A DNA stretch of 64,000 bases, taken from contig JAMWBK010000002.1 of the NCBI GenBank assembly GCA_029953675.1, positions 2,666,001 through 2,730,000 of the forward strand. Reading direction: 5' to 3'. The translations under genes and the position numbers were made by a program. The stretch is from Rhodosorus marinus (Eukaryota > Rhodophyta > Stylonematophyceae > Stylonematales > Stylonemataceae). A model generated the notes under the pieces. It was not told the DNA's origin and ran no database searches. It saw only the letters and a list, made by a program, of their open reading frames with translations. Each line of letters starts with the position of its first letter. The stretch's first letter is position 1. This document shows positions 12,119 to 22,892 of the stretch, in pieces.

Positions 12119-12844
12119 TCATCGTCCCTCGTCAATATTCTCTTCCAAGTGCTCAAGTGTAGTGCCAACATTGCCCTCGGCCAGCCGTTTCTTAAACAAC
12201 TCAGTAGCTTCCTGCAGAACCTGCCCCGCAGGTTTCCAGCGCTCATTCCTGCCCTCCACGGTGCTCAAGTCTATTGGTTCTTCGTCATCAAATATCCGTG
12301 AACACCATGACACAGTTCCACTGGGAGATTTTTTCTTCAGCGTGAGCCGAACAACCCGCTGATCTACAAGATCATCGTCATCCTCGATACTCCAGTCCAA
12401 AAATTCATCCTCCGGGTCCTCAGGAGTAAACGCCAGGTCATCATCAACGAGGGCTTCCCCATCGATACTCAAAACAAGGTGATTTTCATCGCCGATTTCG
12501 AGTCTGACAGTATTCGCCTTTGTACCCGCAGGTACATAGAAAAATATTTCAACTTGGCTTTTATCTTGCCTCCAGTAGTACGTGCTGGTAGTCCCTCCGT
12601 TCTGCCGATTGTTTCTCTTCTGCTTCTTGGAAAGTTCAACGACTTCCACTTTCCCACGCTCAGGTATATCGACCTGGCCACTGGGCTCAATTCTCACTCC
12701 GTGGTGGGATTCGGAGTTTCCTGGAATCGTAACGGATTGCGCTTTTGCGTACTTGGTAACCACTGGTTTGCTTCTCTCGCCCTCGTCAGTTACATCATCA
12801 TCATCGTCATCCACCAAATTGTCCCACTTCGAATAATCCACCAT
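12119..12844 (-). CDS. CS (p23/NudC-like) domain protein
   Basis: Probable cytosolic HSP90 co-chaperone-type protein, 241 aa, no intron. N-terminal 35 residues are very acidic (a run of six Asp) after MVDYSKWDNLVDDD. The CS domain spans about residues 85-175: YYWRQDKSQVEIFFYVPAG, then DENHLVLSIDG, then DQRVVRLTLKKKSPSGTVSW, in the order Y-x-W, beta strands and terminal W/L/K strand typical of NudC-family CS domains. A C-terminal helical acidic tail follows. It is not assignable to NUDC, NUDCD2 or p23 by eye. It points away from the cysteinyl-tRNA synthetase gene, with about 700 bp between. Confidence 0.8.
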   Translation of the reverse strand: MVDYSKWDNLVDDDDDDVTDEGERSKPVVTKYAKAQSVTIPGNSESHHGVRIEPSGQVDIPERGKVEVVELSKKQKRNNRQNGGTTSTYYWRQDKSQVEIFFYVPAGTKANTVRLEIGDENHLVLSIDGEALVDDDLAFTPEDPEDEFLDWSIEDDDDLVDQRVVRLTLKKKSPSGTVSWCSRIFDDEEPIDLSTVEGRNERWKPAGQVLQEATELFKKRLAEGNVGTTLEHLEENIDEGR

Positions 12845-13558
12845 ACTCGAAACAGGCTCTCAGCACCGCTCAGCACCGTCCCAAAACAACCACGAAAGTA
12901 TCCTCGACGAACAAAAACAGCCACTAGCCACCTCTCACTGCCCCACAAGGGCAGAGACAATTCAACCACCTAATAGAAGACAATAGAAGACAACGCAGCA
13001 TCCAGTCCAGTTTTCCAGGAATCAAACCAGTTTCAACCTTCGTGCTTATACTCCTCAGCAATTGCAATCCAGCTGCTCATCATCACAGCCCAGCCCAGCA
13101 GCTCCGACCGCTACGCTCACAAACCTCAGCTTCTCAAACCAAACATTCCCAAGCGGGACCTCTTGTCCCAAAAAAAAATTTCAAAACACCTGGGACAAGC
13201 GCTTCAGAAATAATCTTAATAATATCGACGATTGTCCCATTTCCAGTATCTCACCATTGTCTGGCCATTCTAGAAACATTTAGACAATTATTGTTATAAA
13301 TTAGTTTCTTAGATAAATAATTTTGAGTTATTAATAATATTAGTGCTAGTTTTGTGATAATACGTTCTAGTCTAGATTTTAGTTTTTCCGCCGTAGCGTT
13401 CGGGGAGCGGCTTGTTGAGAAGATTCTGACCGTACTCGAGTTAGGGCGGGTGTACGGATGTGAGCAAGCGTGTGGCAGTGGACAAAACGAATGTCTTTAT
13501 TCACGTCCATATGCGAACTGCATTTTTGTGTACGACAGTACGATACTTTAACTTAAGG
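12845..13558. other. Divergent intergenic region
   Basis: Separates the CS-domain gene and the cysteinyl-tRNA synthetase gene, transcribed away from each other. 13160-13380 is AT-rich. No gene or known motif found. Confidence 0.5.
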
Positions 13559-16386
13559 ATGGGAGAGACGCCGTTGAAGTTGTTCAACTCTTTTTCAAAG
13601 GAGAAGGATGTGTTTAAGACGGTTGTGCCCAGGCAGATAGGATGGTAAGTCGATTGTCCCGCCTGTAATCTCAAGAGCTTAGTACCATTTGGAGGGCAGA
13701 ACAGACAACCGTTATGTTTTTCTTTGTCGTTGACCGACCTGTGGGGACTAAGGTATGGGTCTTCGTCTTGTTCAGGTACATTTGTGGCCCAACCGTTTAC
13801 GACTCAGCGCACATGGGTCACGCCAGGAATTATGTCAATTTTGACATCCTGCGTAGGGTCCTCACAGGCTACTTTGGGTATTCAGCAACTTACGTCATGA
13901 ACGTCACGGATATCGACGATAAGATTATTCTGCGCACCCACCTGCTCAGACTGAAGGAAGTTATTGATGTGGCACGCACCGCAAATCATCAGGGCGATGC
14001 GTTCAAAGCAGCTGAAAAAACTCTAATTGAAAGTGAAAAGGATCTCGTAGCCCTGAAAGCAGCTCATGAAGCATTGGCCCAGGAAGTGAATGCTCCAGGT
14101 TTGCCGAGCCTATCCTTTTCTCCATATTGTGCCTACTCCTCTCTCTCTGCATTGGTATTTATCAGCCGCTCCTACCCATCCTACGGATCCTTTTTTGCCT
14201 TTCCGAAACATTCAGAATTCGACGTCCAGACAAACTTTCAACGCATTGCGAGAAAATATGAACTGGAGTTCTTTGAGGATATGAAGGCGCTCGGTGTACG
14301 TCCTCCAGACGTTTTAACGAGGGTCAGCGAGTACGTGGAGGAGGTTAAGTCCTTTATTGATGGTGTTATTAGCAAAGGATACGCGTATGCGAGCAATGGT
14401 AGTGTTTACTTTGATACACAAGCGTTTATCAAGTCGACTGGGAAACGATACGGAAAGCTCGAGCCGGGGGCGGTTGGAAATGCTACGCTTTTGGCTGAGG
14501 TAGGATTTATCCCTTGTTTTCTCAGGATTGCTTGATCCTTGACTGGTTTCTGACCAAGTAAAAGTTCTGCTGTCCCCACACAGGGTGAGGGAGCACTCAC
14601 GCAAGACGATGAGAAACGTTCTCCAATGGATTTCGTTTTGTGGAAGTCTAGCAAGGAAGGAGAACCCACATGGGAATCCCAATGGGGAGCTGGGAGACCA
14701 GGTGCGCGTTTTGGAATACGGCTTGCTTCTAATTGAAACGGGTTTGAGTTATTCTGAGGCTTGAGCTTTTGGTTTTTTGCTACGCTCAGGATGGCATGTT
14801 GAGTGCTCGGCGATGTGTTCAGATATTCTAGGATGCAGGGTGGATATAAACTGTGGTGGCGTTGATTTGTCGTTTCCCCACCATGAAAACCAGCTTGCGC
14901 AGAGCGAGGCGTACTGGGACTGCTCACAATGGGTGAACTACTTTGTTCATTCCGGGCACCTTCATATTGATGGGCTGAAGATGAGCAAGTCTCTGAAGAA
15001 CTTCATTACGATAAATGCCGCGATGTCATTGTATACTGCGAGACAAGTACGGGAGAAGTTTCTTGGAAAGTTTGTGCCCGGAGCTCTACTTTCTCACTCG
15101 CGGTCTTTGCTCCTTTGAAATCAGATTCGCTTCCTTTTCTTGCTCCATCTTTGGAGCGAACCCATGGACTTGACACCGACACTGAAAGCGGACGGTGGAG
15201 GCCTTGAGGGCTTTGTACAGATGGAACAAGCGATCGCAGCAGAGTCATCTTTTGCCGAATTTTTCTTCATGGTCAAGGTAGGCAAAGCGGAGCCCGGTCA
15301 AATTTTCGAAAGACCTTGAGATCCGTACCCTGATCCCGCTGTCTAAACCTGTTTTTGGGTGGTTTCTCCTTGAAGGCTCTGAACCGGGAGGCGGCGTCAA
15401 ACACCGAAACCGCGGAGACTTTCTGGACGGAAGTGGAGAAAAATCTGCACCAGGAACTTCTCCAAACGCAATTAAAGGTCGATGCAGCTCTTCGTGACAG
15501 CGTCGACACGCCTGTAGCAGTAAAAACCTTGCTCGAGTTGGTGCGTAGTGTTAACAAGTACACTACCCGTAATCCAGAAGCACGCGTCCACCTGGTGCTA
15601 ACGATTGCAAGGTAAAAAATCTGGTCCAATGCTCCTCCGTTCGCGGACTAGTACAAGCCTTCTGATTCGCCCTTATGCGTAATTGGAGCAGGTACATCGG
15701 CCAAATTTTGAAAGTGTTTGGAGTTGGATCTTCGGATGATGAAATCGGATTTGGATCGGATCGTGGTGAAGGACGAGGCGTAGAGGAGATCCTTACCCCA
15801 CATCTGGATGCATTCGTACAGTTCAGAGACGAGATTAGGTCGCTGGCGAAGGAAAAAGCAGAACCAAAAGTATTTTTATCCTCTTGCGACAATCTCCGAG
15901 ACGTGACGCTGCCGAAGCTTGGAGTAAGAGATGGTTTTCTGCTTCCCTGTGGAACTCGCCAGGTTTCAGAAGTTCTCTCGAGTTTAACATCTAACCGCTG
16001 CTGCTGCTCGTGTTCATTGCTAGGTGGTGATTGGCGATTCCGACGCTTCCGGAACTTGGAAACTCTATGACCAAAAGGAATTGGAGCTGATGATGGAACG
16101 AGAAAGGCAAGAGAAAGCCAGAAATGAGGAGGAGAAGAGAAGAAAACAGGAAGAGGCGGAACTGGCTAATAGGGAGAGAGACTTAAAGGCCAGTATCCTG
16201 CCCTCAGAGTTCTTCAGGACTGGCGAGTACGAGGGAAACTTTTCAACATACGACGAGGCTGGGATTCCCCTCACAGACAACCAGCACAACGAGCTCACGA
16301 AGAGCAAGCGAAAAAATCTTACTAAGATTCATACAGCGCACGTTAAGAATCATGAGAAGTGGAAGAGGCGAAGCGCTGCCCAATGA
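13559..16386 (+). CDS. CARS1: Cysteinyl-tRNA synthetase, eukaryotic cytosolic type
   Basis: Class I aminoacyl-tRNA synthetase charging tRNA-Cys. Nine exons: 13559-13644, 13776-14098, 14216-14499, 14584-14701, 14790-15046, 15125-15277, 15376-15611, 15692-15923, 16024-16386; 683 aa. Seen: [20 protein letters not shown] with the first zinc-ligand Cys and the HIGH-equivalent HMGH (residues 41-44), [48 protein letters not shown], and KMSKS at about 334-338. The insertion after DDKII and the long charged C-terminus (EREK/E-rich coiled segment near 16090-16190) are typical of the eukaryotic cytosolic form rather than the shorter bacterial or organellar one. The intron 14099-14215 is 117 bp with no stop in frame, so retention would insert 39 residues. 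Confidence 0.95.
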
Positions 16387-17128
16387 ACTATTGGGACGGC
16401 TCTGTGAAGACTCGTCTCACCAGGCGATGCTCCGGGTCCTATTTTTGTTTTGTTTTATAGCGCTCTTGGAATGCGATTCAGTAAAGATCTCACGGACACT
16501 GAATCAGGACCAATCCCAGAAGCCTCCCGCACCGATGGTAAATAGGTCATGGGCCGTCGCGCACCGTCGTCGGACCTGATTGTGGATATGTGAAGCACAG
16601 TGGTAGTAAGCCTGATTAAAGATCTGGAGCCACAGGAGGCTTCTTGTCAACAAAGATCGACCTCCTCATTGCAGTTCCCAGTTAAGGCGATACTCTGGTC
16701 ATTCGATTTCGTAGCTCTTTAGCTCCAAATGCCTCACTTTTTTTTTACGTTGCCTTCGCTTTTCTGGTTTTCACTGCTCTTCATCAGCATCCATCGTACG
16801 TGAATAACCCAGAGCAGCTTCATATCGGACTTCATGGTGCCCTGTGTAGCTAGTAGACAAAAATGACTTTGGTACTATTTAATCGTCATACGACTCTTCG
16901 GATTTTATAAACAAGTATATTGTTTAAAAGGTTCATTATTTCTATGTAAACCGTTATTTCAATTGATGACAATTAAACTGATCATCAAAATGGGACCCGA
17001 CTATGTCGTTGTGAAAGAGGTCTTGCGAGGAGAGGGCGGCTTCTGTGTTTGTAGTCGAAGGGGATCATTTGAAACTTTTGGGGGAGGTTTATCACTTTGG
17101 AAAGTTATTAAAGAGGAAGGAATTTCAG
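16387..17128. other. Intergenic, CysRS to EMC2
   Basis: No gene supported. 16860-16980 is AT-rich. The frame open from 17045 runs into EMC2 exon 1, but Met at 17129 fits the family start better. Confidence 0.5.
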
Positions 17129-18895
17129 ATGTCAACCGAAGCAGCTTCTGTCGTTTTGAGCAGAAAACTTGAAGATGGATCGACCGATGGCGAGGTGCTT
17201 GAGCTGCTTCGATTGGCCCCCCTGCGCAGACCAGAGGTTGTGTTGTCAATGAGGAAAGAGTGGCGCGGTCGGAGGGACCGCCAGAAGCTTAGATTCTGGG
17301 ATAAGTTGGAGCAGGTGCGGTTCTTTGTCAACTCGAGGTCTGTCTACTGAATCTGGCAATTGACGTCGAAATTGGATGTTTTCGTCGTTTTCGCAAATAG
17401 GCTGCTTTTGCCGCACTGGACCGGGCCTCTTTTGATGATATGGACTGGTACACCTTCCCAGAAACATATCATATTGCTTAAAATTGATAATTGACTCCAA
17501 AAACTGTAAAAACGCGCAAACGCTACAGGGCTGCTAGAATGATATTCTCTACGTTCGGATCTTCCTGGCGTCTAAACAGACTCATTGGCATGAAGCGGGA
17601 GGCAATCGGTGACATAGAAGAGTCCATGGTGGTGTACGAGAACATGCTTGAAAAGGATCCAAATAATAGAGCCGCTTTGAAGAGGTATGGAGGGCACTCT
17701 TTTCCCACCTCTTGGTTTAAGGCTCGCAGACCTTGAATACTCACCCGTCGTCCTCCGCATCGACTCTTTAGACAAGTAACCGTTTTGAGAACATCTGGAA
17801 AACTCTCAGAAGCCACTGCTCATCTTTGTTGGTACCTGAAAATCTATCTGAGCGACGTCGATGCGTGGTGTGAACTCGCCGATCTGTACATCTCCGCGGG
17901 AAGTTACCCACAGGTACAATATCTCTCTTCGGTTTCGGAAACAAAAGTATACATGTTACGTGACAATCCGAACGCTTTCTCGATTTCATTTCAGGCCATC
18001 TACTGTTATAATGAAGCTCTACTTTACGAGAAAAGCAACTGGGCTCTGTACTTGCGTCTTGGTGATATATACTACACTCTCGCTGACGAGAGCAGCATGT
18101 TGACCGCGAGGTAATAGAGCCAGAATTTCAAGATATATAGAACATTACTAGCGAAGAAAGGTGGAACGGGAGAGTAACTAGGTCCTCATTTGACTTATCC
18201 CGCTGAGCTTGAGCCTTTGTCATATACATCCAAGCTCGGTGAGCGCGATAAGTCCAATTGAGCACAGCCCTTGTGACTGAGCTTGATGGGCTCATCTTCT
18301 GATGAGCCCTTGGAGATGAGGTCACTTCTTCACTGAGCTAGACCATGCTGAGCACACTCAGCTGTACTAGCATTGAAGTCTTGCTGAAGCTTGTACAAGA
18401 CCAGGCCCACTGTTGTGGTTGGCTTCAGTTGTAGGACACCTTGCTGAACTTTGTGATTGCTTCTGTCTTTCGATTAGGCATTACTATTCGAAGAGCTTAA
18501 CACTGAATTCAAAGCACAACGTTCGTGCTATGTATGGTAAAAGATGACCATGCCAACGGGCCGAAGCTCCTATCGTGGGACTTCAGTTGATCGAAAATCC
18601 GCTCACATCGCTTTTGCCTGTCTCTTCTTTTTGCCGTGGAAACTCTTAGGACTCCTCCTGTCTTCGCAAGCGCTAGAGTCCGGCCCACGAGCTCAGGAAC
18701 TGAAGAACAAGAACCTGAAAAACTGGGTTCAGGAGGCGCTGAAAACTGTTTATAAGGTACCGACATCTTTGCTGGACACAAAACGAAACAAACTTTTGAC
18801 TCAGACAGCTGCTTTCCACACAATCTTTTCCCATTTCGTCTTCGGTTCTGCAGGATAAGTGTCCTTCCAAGCTTTCATTACTACCGTTGCAATAG
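17129..18895 (+). CDS. EMC2: EMC2, ER membrane protein complex subunit 2 (TPR protein)
   Basis: Cytosolic TPR scaffold of the ER membrane complex, which inserts tail-anchored and multipass proteins. Eight exons: 17129-17314, 17401-17447, 17529-17684, 17772-17913, 17995-18110, 18478-18536, 18650-18756, 18854-18895; 284 aa, close to the usual length. Seen: RLNRLIGMKREAIGDIEES, YENMLEKDPNNRAALKRQ, WYLKIYLSDVDAWCELADLY, AIYCYNEALLYEKSNWALYL, RHYYSKSLTLNSKHNVRAMY, which follow the EMC2 TPR order. Intron 5 (18111-18477, 367 bp) is several times longer than the rest and holds a perfect hairpin. The last intron 18757-18853 could be read through to a stop at about 18858, giving an alternative C-terminus. 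Confidence 0.88.
18288..18309. repeat. Perfect 9-bp hairpin inside EMC2 intron 5
   Basis: Arms GGGCTCATC (18288-18296) and GATGAGCCC (18301-18309) around a TTCT loop. It lies in the only oversized intron of the gene, in a tract where GCTGAG/CTGAGC-like words recur. A TGATGA box overlaps the right arm and CTGA occurs 30 bases on, but spacing is too short for an ordinary C/D snoRNA. Confidence 0.6.
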
Positions 18896-19879
18896 TCGTG
18901 AGACATGGACAATGTCGTGACGAGTGTGCGGAAGAGATCAAGACGCAGAAATCTCTAACCGGGATGTTCATCCACGATCAGAGATTTCTGCAAGTTATTA
19001 CTGAAGGTTCCTTCTGTAGCAACTCGCGGAAGACCTGATGGACGGGGAGGGTTAAGTTCCATCGTTACTAGCCCAGTGCCAAGCTGGGCCTTCCGCACTG
19101 AGCAGCGGGGTTGGAACAGGACGACAATCTCTGTTCGGACGTCTGAAGACCTACAGATGTACAGAGCGCTGTTCAAGGGAGCCCAACAACAGCAGCTTCC
19201 TGAAAATGTCTGTTTCGAGAAAGGAAGTAGAGAGGGCAGCGCAGTTTTGTCTAGGCGTTCCTGATATCGCCTGTTTCTAGATTCATCAAGTCTTCCCAAG
19301 TTTCGTCCGTCACAAGAGTTTGACGTAACGAACTCTTCGTCTGCTTCAACTAGATCTTCGCGCCTTACTTAACTTCCTGATAGAAGAGATTTATATTCTT
19401 CCAGTAAACAGGAGAAGACGAGAATAGCTTTCGGATCGAAAAGTTGGCGAGTGTGTTCTTGCACAGCGAGTAGTCACACGCTGGCGGGTCTACAGTTCAG
19501 TGATCCCTGTCGTAATTGTATGTGACCGGTAGGTACTAGTTGCTGGTGTGTTCTTGTTGTCAAAATTCAGGTACTTTGCGCTTCTAGTATGATTCCTCAA
19601 TCTCCCGATTGGAACCCGCTTGGAGTCGAATCATCCTTTATTGTCCGGGTATATCTTGGTTTTTTTTCACAACCGGAAGCGCTAGAACAAAGCCAACACT
19701 GATATGCCACGGCATTGAGCAGGTGAGATTAGACTCTGAGCTGGTACTATGGGAAGAATGAAGTATCGTTCTTCGCAATGCGAACGCCTTACTTCATCCT
19801 TAGAATACAAGACAATGTACAGATCTTGAGTGTCGTGCAACCTTCAGGGTTGCGTTGACTAGTTGCGGGGATGTTGCAA
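18896..19879. other. Non-coding stretch leading into tandem repeat
   Basis: No gene supported. From about 19450 pieces resembling the downstream repeat unit already appear (GTGTGTTCTTG at about 19451 and GGTGTGTTCTTGTTGTCAA at about 19535), more diverged. Confidence 0.5.
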
Positions 19880-20390
19880 AGCTCGCTGATCCTTGCAAAT
19901 ACTTGTGAGCAAGTAGTCACACGCTTGTGGCTCTCCCTTTCAAATGTCCAAGACTTGAACTGCTTCTGGATCGATCCAGTCGTTATCGCGTGTACCTCCC
20001 AAGTCCTAAATTGCAAGTATGTGTTCTTGTACGCAACTAGACACGAACTTGTGGCTGTCTACCTTTCAATGTCCCAAAGAACTGGAATGCCTCTGGATCG
20101 ATCCTGCCGTTATCGTATTTGCCGTAACTCCCAAGTCTTAGGTGCGGAGGTGTTCTTGTTGCAACTAGTCACAGTGGCTCTCCCCGTTCAACGCCCTAAA
20201 GACGTGAATCGCTTCTAGATCAAGCCTGCCGTTATGCAATTCCTCAAGTCATATGTTGCGGAGGTGTTCTTGTTGTCAACTAGTCACTCTCTTCTCTGCC
20301 TCTCCCTTTCAATGTCCAAAGGACATGACTTGCTTCTGGGATCGACCCTGTCGCTCTTGCATATGACCGGTAGGTCTTTGCTCGCGAGTA
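19880..20390 (+). repeat. Degenerate tandem repeat, unit about 115-130 bp
   Basis: Four or more imperfect copies in tandem. Recurrent words in the same order: TGTTCTTGTTG, CAACTAGTCAC, GGCTCTCCCTTTCAATGTCC, GCTTCTGGATCGATCC, CTGCCGTTATCG, ACTCCCAAGTCTTA. The TGTTCTTGT word occurs at about 20022, 20151 and 20265, and the matching TAGTCAC word at about 19913. Copies differ by substitutions and small indels, so this is old satellite- or minisatellite-like DNA, not a recent array. No coding frame follows the period. Confidence 0.8.
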
Positions 20391-21010
20391 CAGGAAGTGG
20401 TTAACATCAATACTGCCTCCCGTTCCTCACGTTTCAAGGTCAGGTTTTAATGTTCGTTGTATGTTGAGAACGATTATGTGCGTTCGACCTTGTTTGGAGA
20501 GGTGACACAGGTGGCGCTCTTGCTTGAAAGGTGAGGAGAGCGGTGGCCTGCTAAGCATTCCGTTTTTTTTTCGTTTTTTCCTGCTATTTCGGAAGAAGAC
20601 GAGAACTGATTGTCGACCGATCCTGTTCGTTACTGTTTGGGGCAGGTCTGTTTGTGTTTGTGTGTGGGTCATTTGGTTGTTGTTTGGTATTTGGAGAGAG
20701 CTGGGGGTGGTGATCTCTGGTCGAAAGGTGAGAGCTTGAGTTGAGCATTTCTGGTGTGCTTTTCGATCGATCGTTTTTTTTGTGTGTGAGCGTGTGATTT
20801 GGTTTTTGTTTGGTGGTGCGGAAGTGCGGGGGTGGTCTTGATTGAAAGGTGAGAACCTGGCCTTTTGGACTGAGATCCGCTTTTGTTTACTTCGTTTCTG
20901 GTTTTCGGTTTTGTTTTGGGAAGGTCCCTTGTGGGATAACTTTTGAGTAGTTTTTGGAGGGGGAAGGGGGTTTCATAATCTTCTAGAGGGGAGAAAAAAA
21001 ATTTTGAAGG
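20391..21010. other. GT-rich upstream region
   Basis: Plus strand is rich in T and G from about 20570 to 20990 with runs such as TTTTTTTTCG and GTGTGTGTG. No gene seen; probably 5' flank of the gene at 21011. Confidence 0.4.
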
Positions 21011-21698
21011 ATGAGAAGGAGTTTGATTCGTTTGAGCTCATCGGAGATAGGTCGTGGTATCTGGGAGGATATTAAGAAGAGGGTTACCACTGGGAAGTTT
21101 CTTCGTCCGGATGATGTCGATGACATATCGAAATCGCCGGCCAAGGAACACTTGTGGCGGTATCCATCTCCTGGGTAGGCATTTTTAACCAGTGAAGAGA
21201 AAGCCCGAGAGGGTTTGGCTTGGATTGTTACTCATAGACGCTTTCTATACACTCCCTGGAATGCCTTCTCATACTGTAGAGATCAACCTGAAGCCAGCGT
21301 CCCCCAAGGAGATTATGAGAAGGTTTTCAATATTTCCTACTACGACAGGGATGCCCGTCGACACCATGCAAAGGAGAACGTTGCTGTTGAGGTCAAGGTG
21401 AGTTTGGTTGCTTTTCCTCTCAAGTTCATCTCAGAGAGAAGCAAATCTATCCATCCTCGGTCGCGAGGGCAATTGCCGCAAGTTGTTGTTCGTTCTCATG
21501 GCAAAGTGCTCGGCTGTTCCTCACACTGGCCGTCTGTTGTCCGCGGTTTTTGCTTAGGTGAACAGTGAACTTCCCCCCACTCCTGGTGCACCTTACGTGC
21601 AGGGCGAAGGGATTAAGGGAGACGACTTTCACGCAGAAGAGAGAAAGAGAAGGGCAGCACATTTAAGCGCACTTGAGACGAAAGGCACCAAAGAATAA
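21011..21698 (+). CDS. Small protein, possibly complex I subunit NDUFA7 (B14.5a)-like
   Basis: 140 aa from exons 21011-21174, 21280-21397 and 21558-21698. Intron 1 (105 bp, GTAGGC..CTGTAG) and intron 2 (160 bp, GTGAGT..CTTAG) keep frame. Exon 1 is Arg/Ser-rich at the start (MRRSLIRLSSSEIGRGIWED), compatible with a mitochondrial presequence. The junction gives YPSPGDQPEASVPQGDYEKV followed by ISYYDRDARRHH, where a Y-Y-x-R-D-x-R-R-like motif is reminiscent of NDUFA7 of mitochondrial complex I. This resemblance is short and rests on memory of the family, so identity is tentative. A shorter first intron ending at 21237 would add 14 residues. The reading frame itself looks real. Ends 85 bp before the convergent SANT gene. 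Confidence 0.5.
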
Positions 21699-21783
21699 AC
21701 TTTTCTTTTTGAGTTTTACTTATTTTAGAGGAAAGGCAGAGAAAAAAGCGTTTCTGATCAGAAAAAAGGACCGCAGAAAAGAC

Positions 21784-22892
21784 CTACGGCACCAAAACCA
21801 GGTTTACCTCAAAGCCTCCGGTTGGTACCCGAGTGAGATCAAGCTGATCATCGTCAAAGGAACCAGGATCAGCAAGAGCCAGGACTTTGGTATTAGTCAC
21901 ACCTTGTTTGACTTTCTCCGTAAAATGCTCGAGCAGCCTTCTGATTCGGGAATCCTTGTAGGACTACCTCTTCTTCCTATTTAACTTACGATATAAGTCT
22001 GGATCCTTTCGTTTGAGCTCAAGCAATCGGTGCTTCACCTGAAACATGATGTGTCGTAGTGTTTTCCATCTATGAGTACTCTGGCTAGTAGGCAGGGAGA
22101 CAGGAGGTGGAGGGACGGAGACCAGTTGAATGTACACTTACTGTCGATGGTAACCTTCCAGGAAGCATTTTTGCGATTTTGTCCCACTTCTTTCCGTGGC
22201 TCCGGTGCCCTCTAACTAGCGTCCTAAGCTCATTTTCTGACCAAACTGCGCCGTAGCTGCTAGAACAAAACCCGGAACCTAAGTTTAGGAAGTTGTCGTC
22301 CCTTTGTACCTGTTTGTGCGTGTCAGGAGGATACGAAGATTAGGAATGCAGTCTGAGAAATCCTCTGAGGCCCTATCAACGAGTTATCATCCATAGCGCT
22401 CCTCTGATGTGCAAATTCCCGAGTTCAGCATGTAAGCCTAGAGAAGGAATAGGCTTGCCTCTCTCCGTTCCGGTGGGCACAGTGTCAGGATCTGGGAAGA
22501 TCTGTGGACTCTGCGCTGCCTGATGTCAATGTGGATTGGTGTGCTAGGTTTACCGTCTTAACCTTCGAGGAATCAGCTTTGTGGTCGGAATCAGCTCGAC
22601 TTCCGCTGGGACGCGGTTCATGTATTGTTCTCACCTTCTTCTTTTTCTGGATCACGGGAGCTTTCTGGTTTTGGTCTTTGGATGGTTCCGCCTCGCCGTC
22701 CTCCGAGAAGCTTGAATTCAGAATATCCTGCTCCTTCGCAAACCGGTTTCGATACCTATTCAGGATCTCCTCCTTTCGTTCCAGTAGATCCTCCAGATCC
22801 ACAATCCTTGCCGCCAGCAAATGATTCGACCGCTTCAAGTCCAGAACTCTACTTCTCAGGTTCTGATACTCATCATCACTTACAGATTTCAT
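21784..22892 (-). CDS. Coiled-coil / SANT (Myb-like) domain protein
   Basis: Tentative five-exon model, 228 aa: 22554-22892, 22310-22362, 22142-22259, 21990-22038, 21784-21911. Exon 1 is a predicted coiled coil (LRSRVLDLKRSNHLLAARIV, DLEDLLERKEEILNRYRNRF) followed by a basic/Ser-rich linker. Exon 3 holds one SANT/Myb repeat: WSENELRTLVRGHRSHGKKW and DKIAKMLPGRLPST, continued by VKHRLLELKRK in exon 4, with the family W and IAxxLPGR pattern. Exons 3 and 4 join in phase with consensus sites and are well supported. The join of the coiled-coil exon to exon 2, and the last acceptor (21911, or a few bases later), are my best fit by phase; exon 1 might belong to a separate gene. Likely a nuclear DNA- or chromatin-binding factor. 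Confidence 0.6.

Noticed and set aside
18288-18340. C/D-box snoRNA in EMC2 intron
   Set aside because: TGATGA and CTGA are present but only about 30 bases apart, with no terminal stem.
21175-21192. An apparent 18-nt micro-intron in the NDUFA7-like gene
   Set aside because: A normal 105-bp intron from the same donor to the acceptor at 21279 keeps frame and gives a better protein, so no ultra-short intron is needed.
21673-21984. 103-codon plus-strand frame after the NDUFA7-like gene
   Set aside because: It lies opposite the last exons of the SANT gene, which explain the sequence better.
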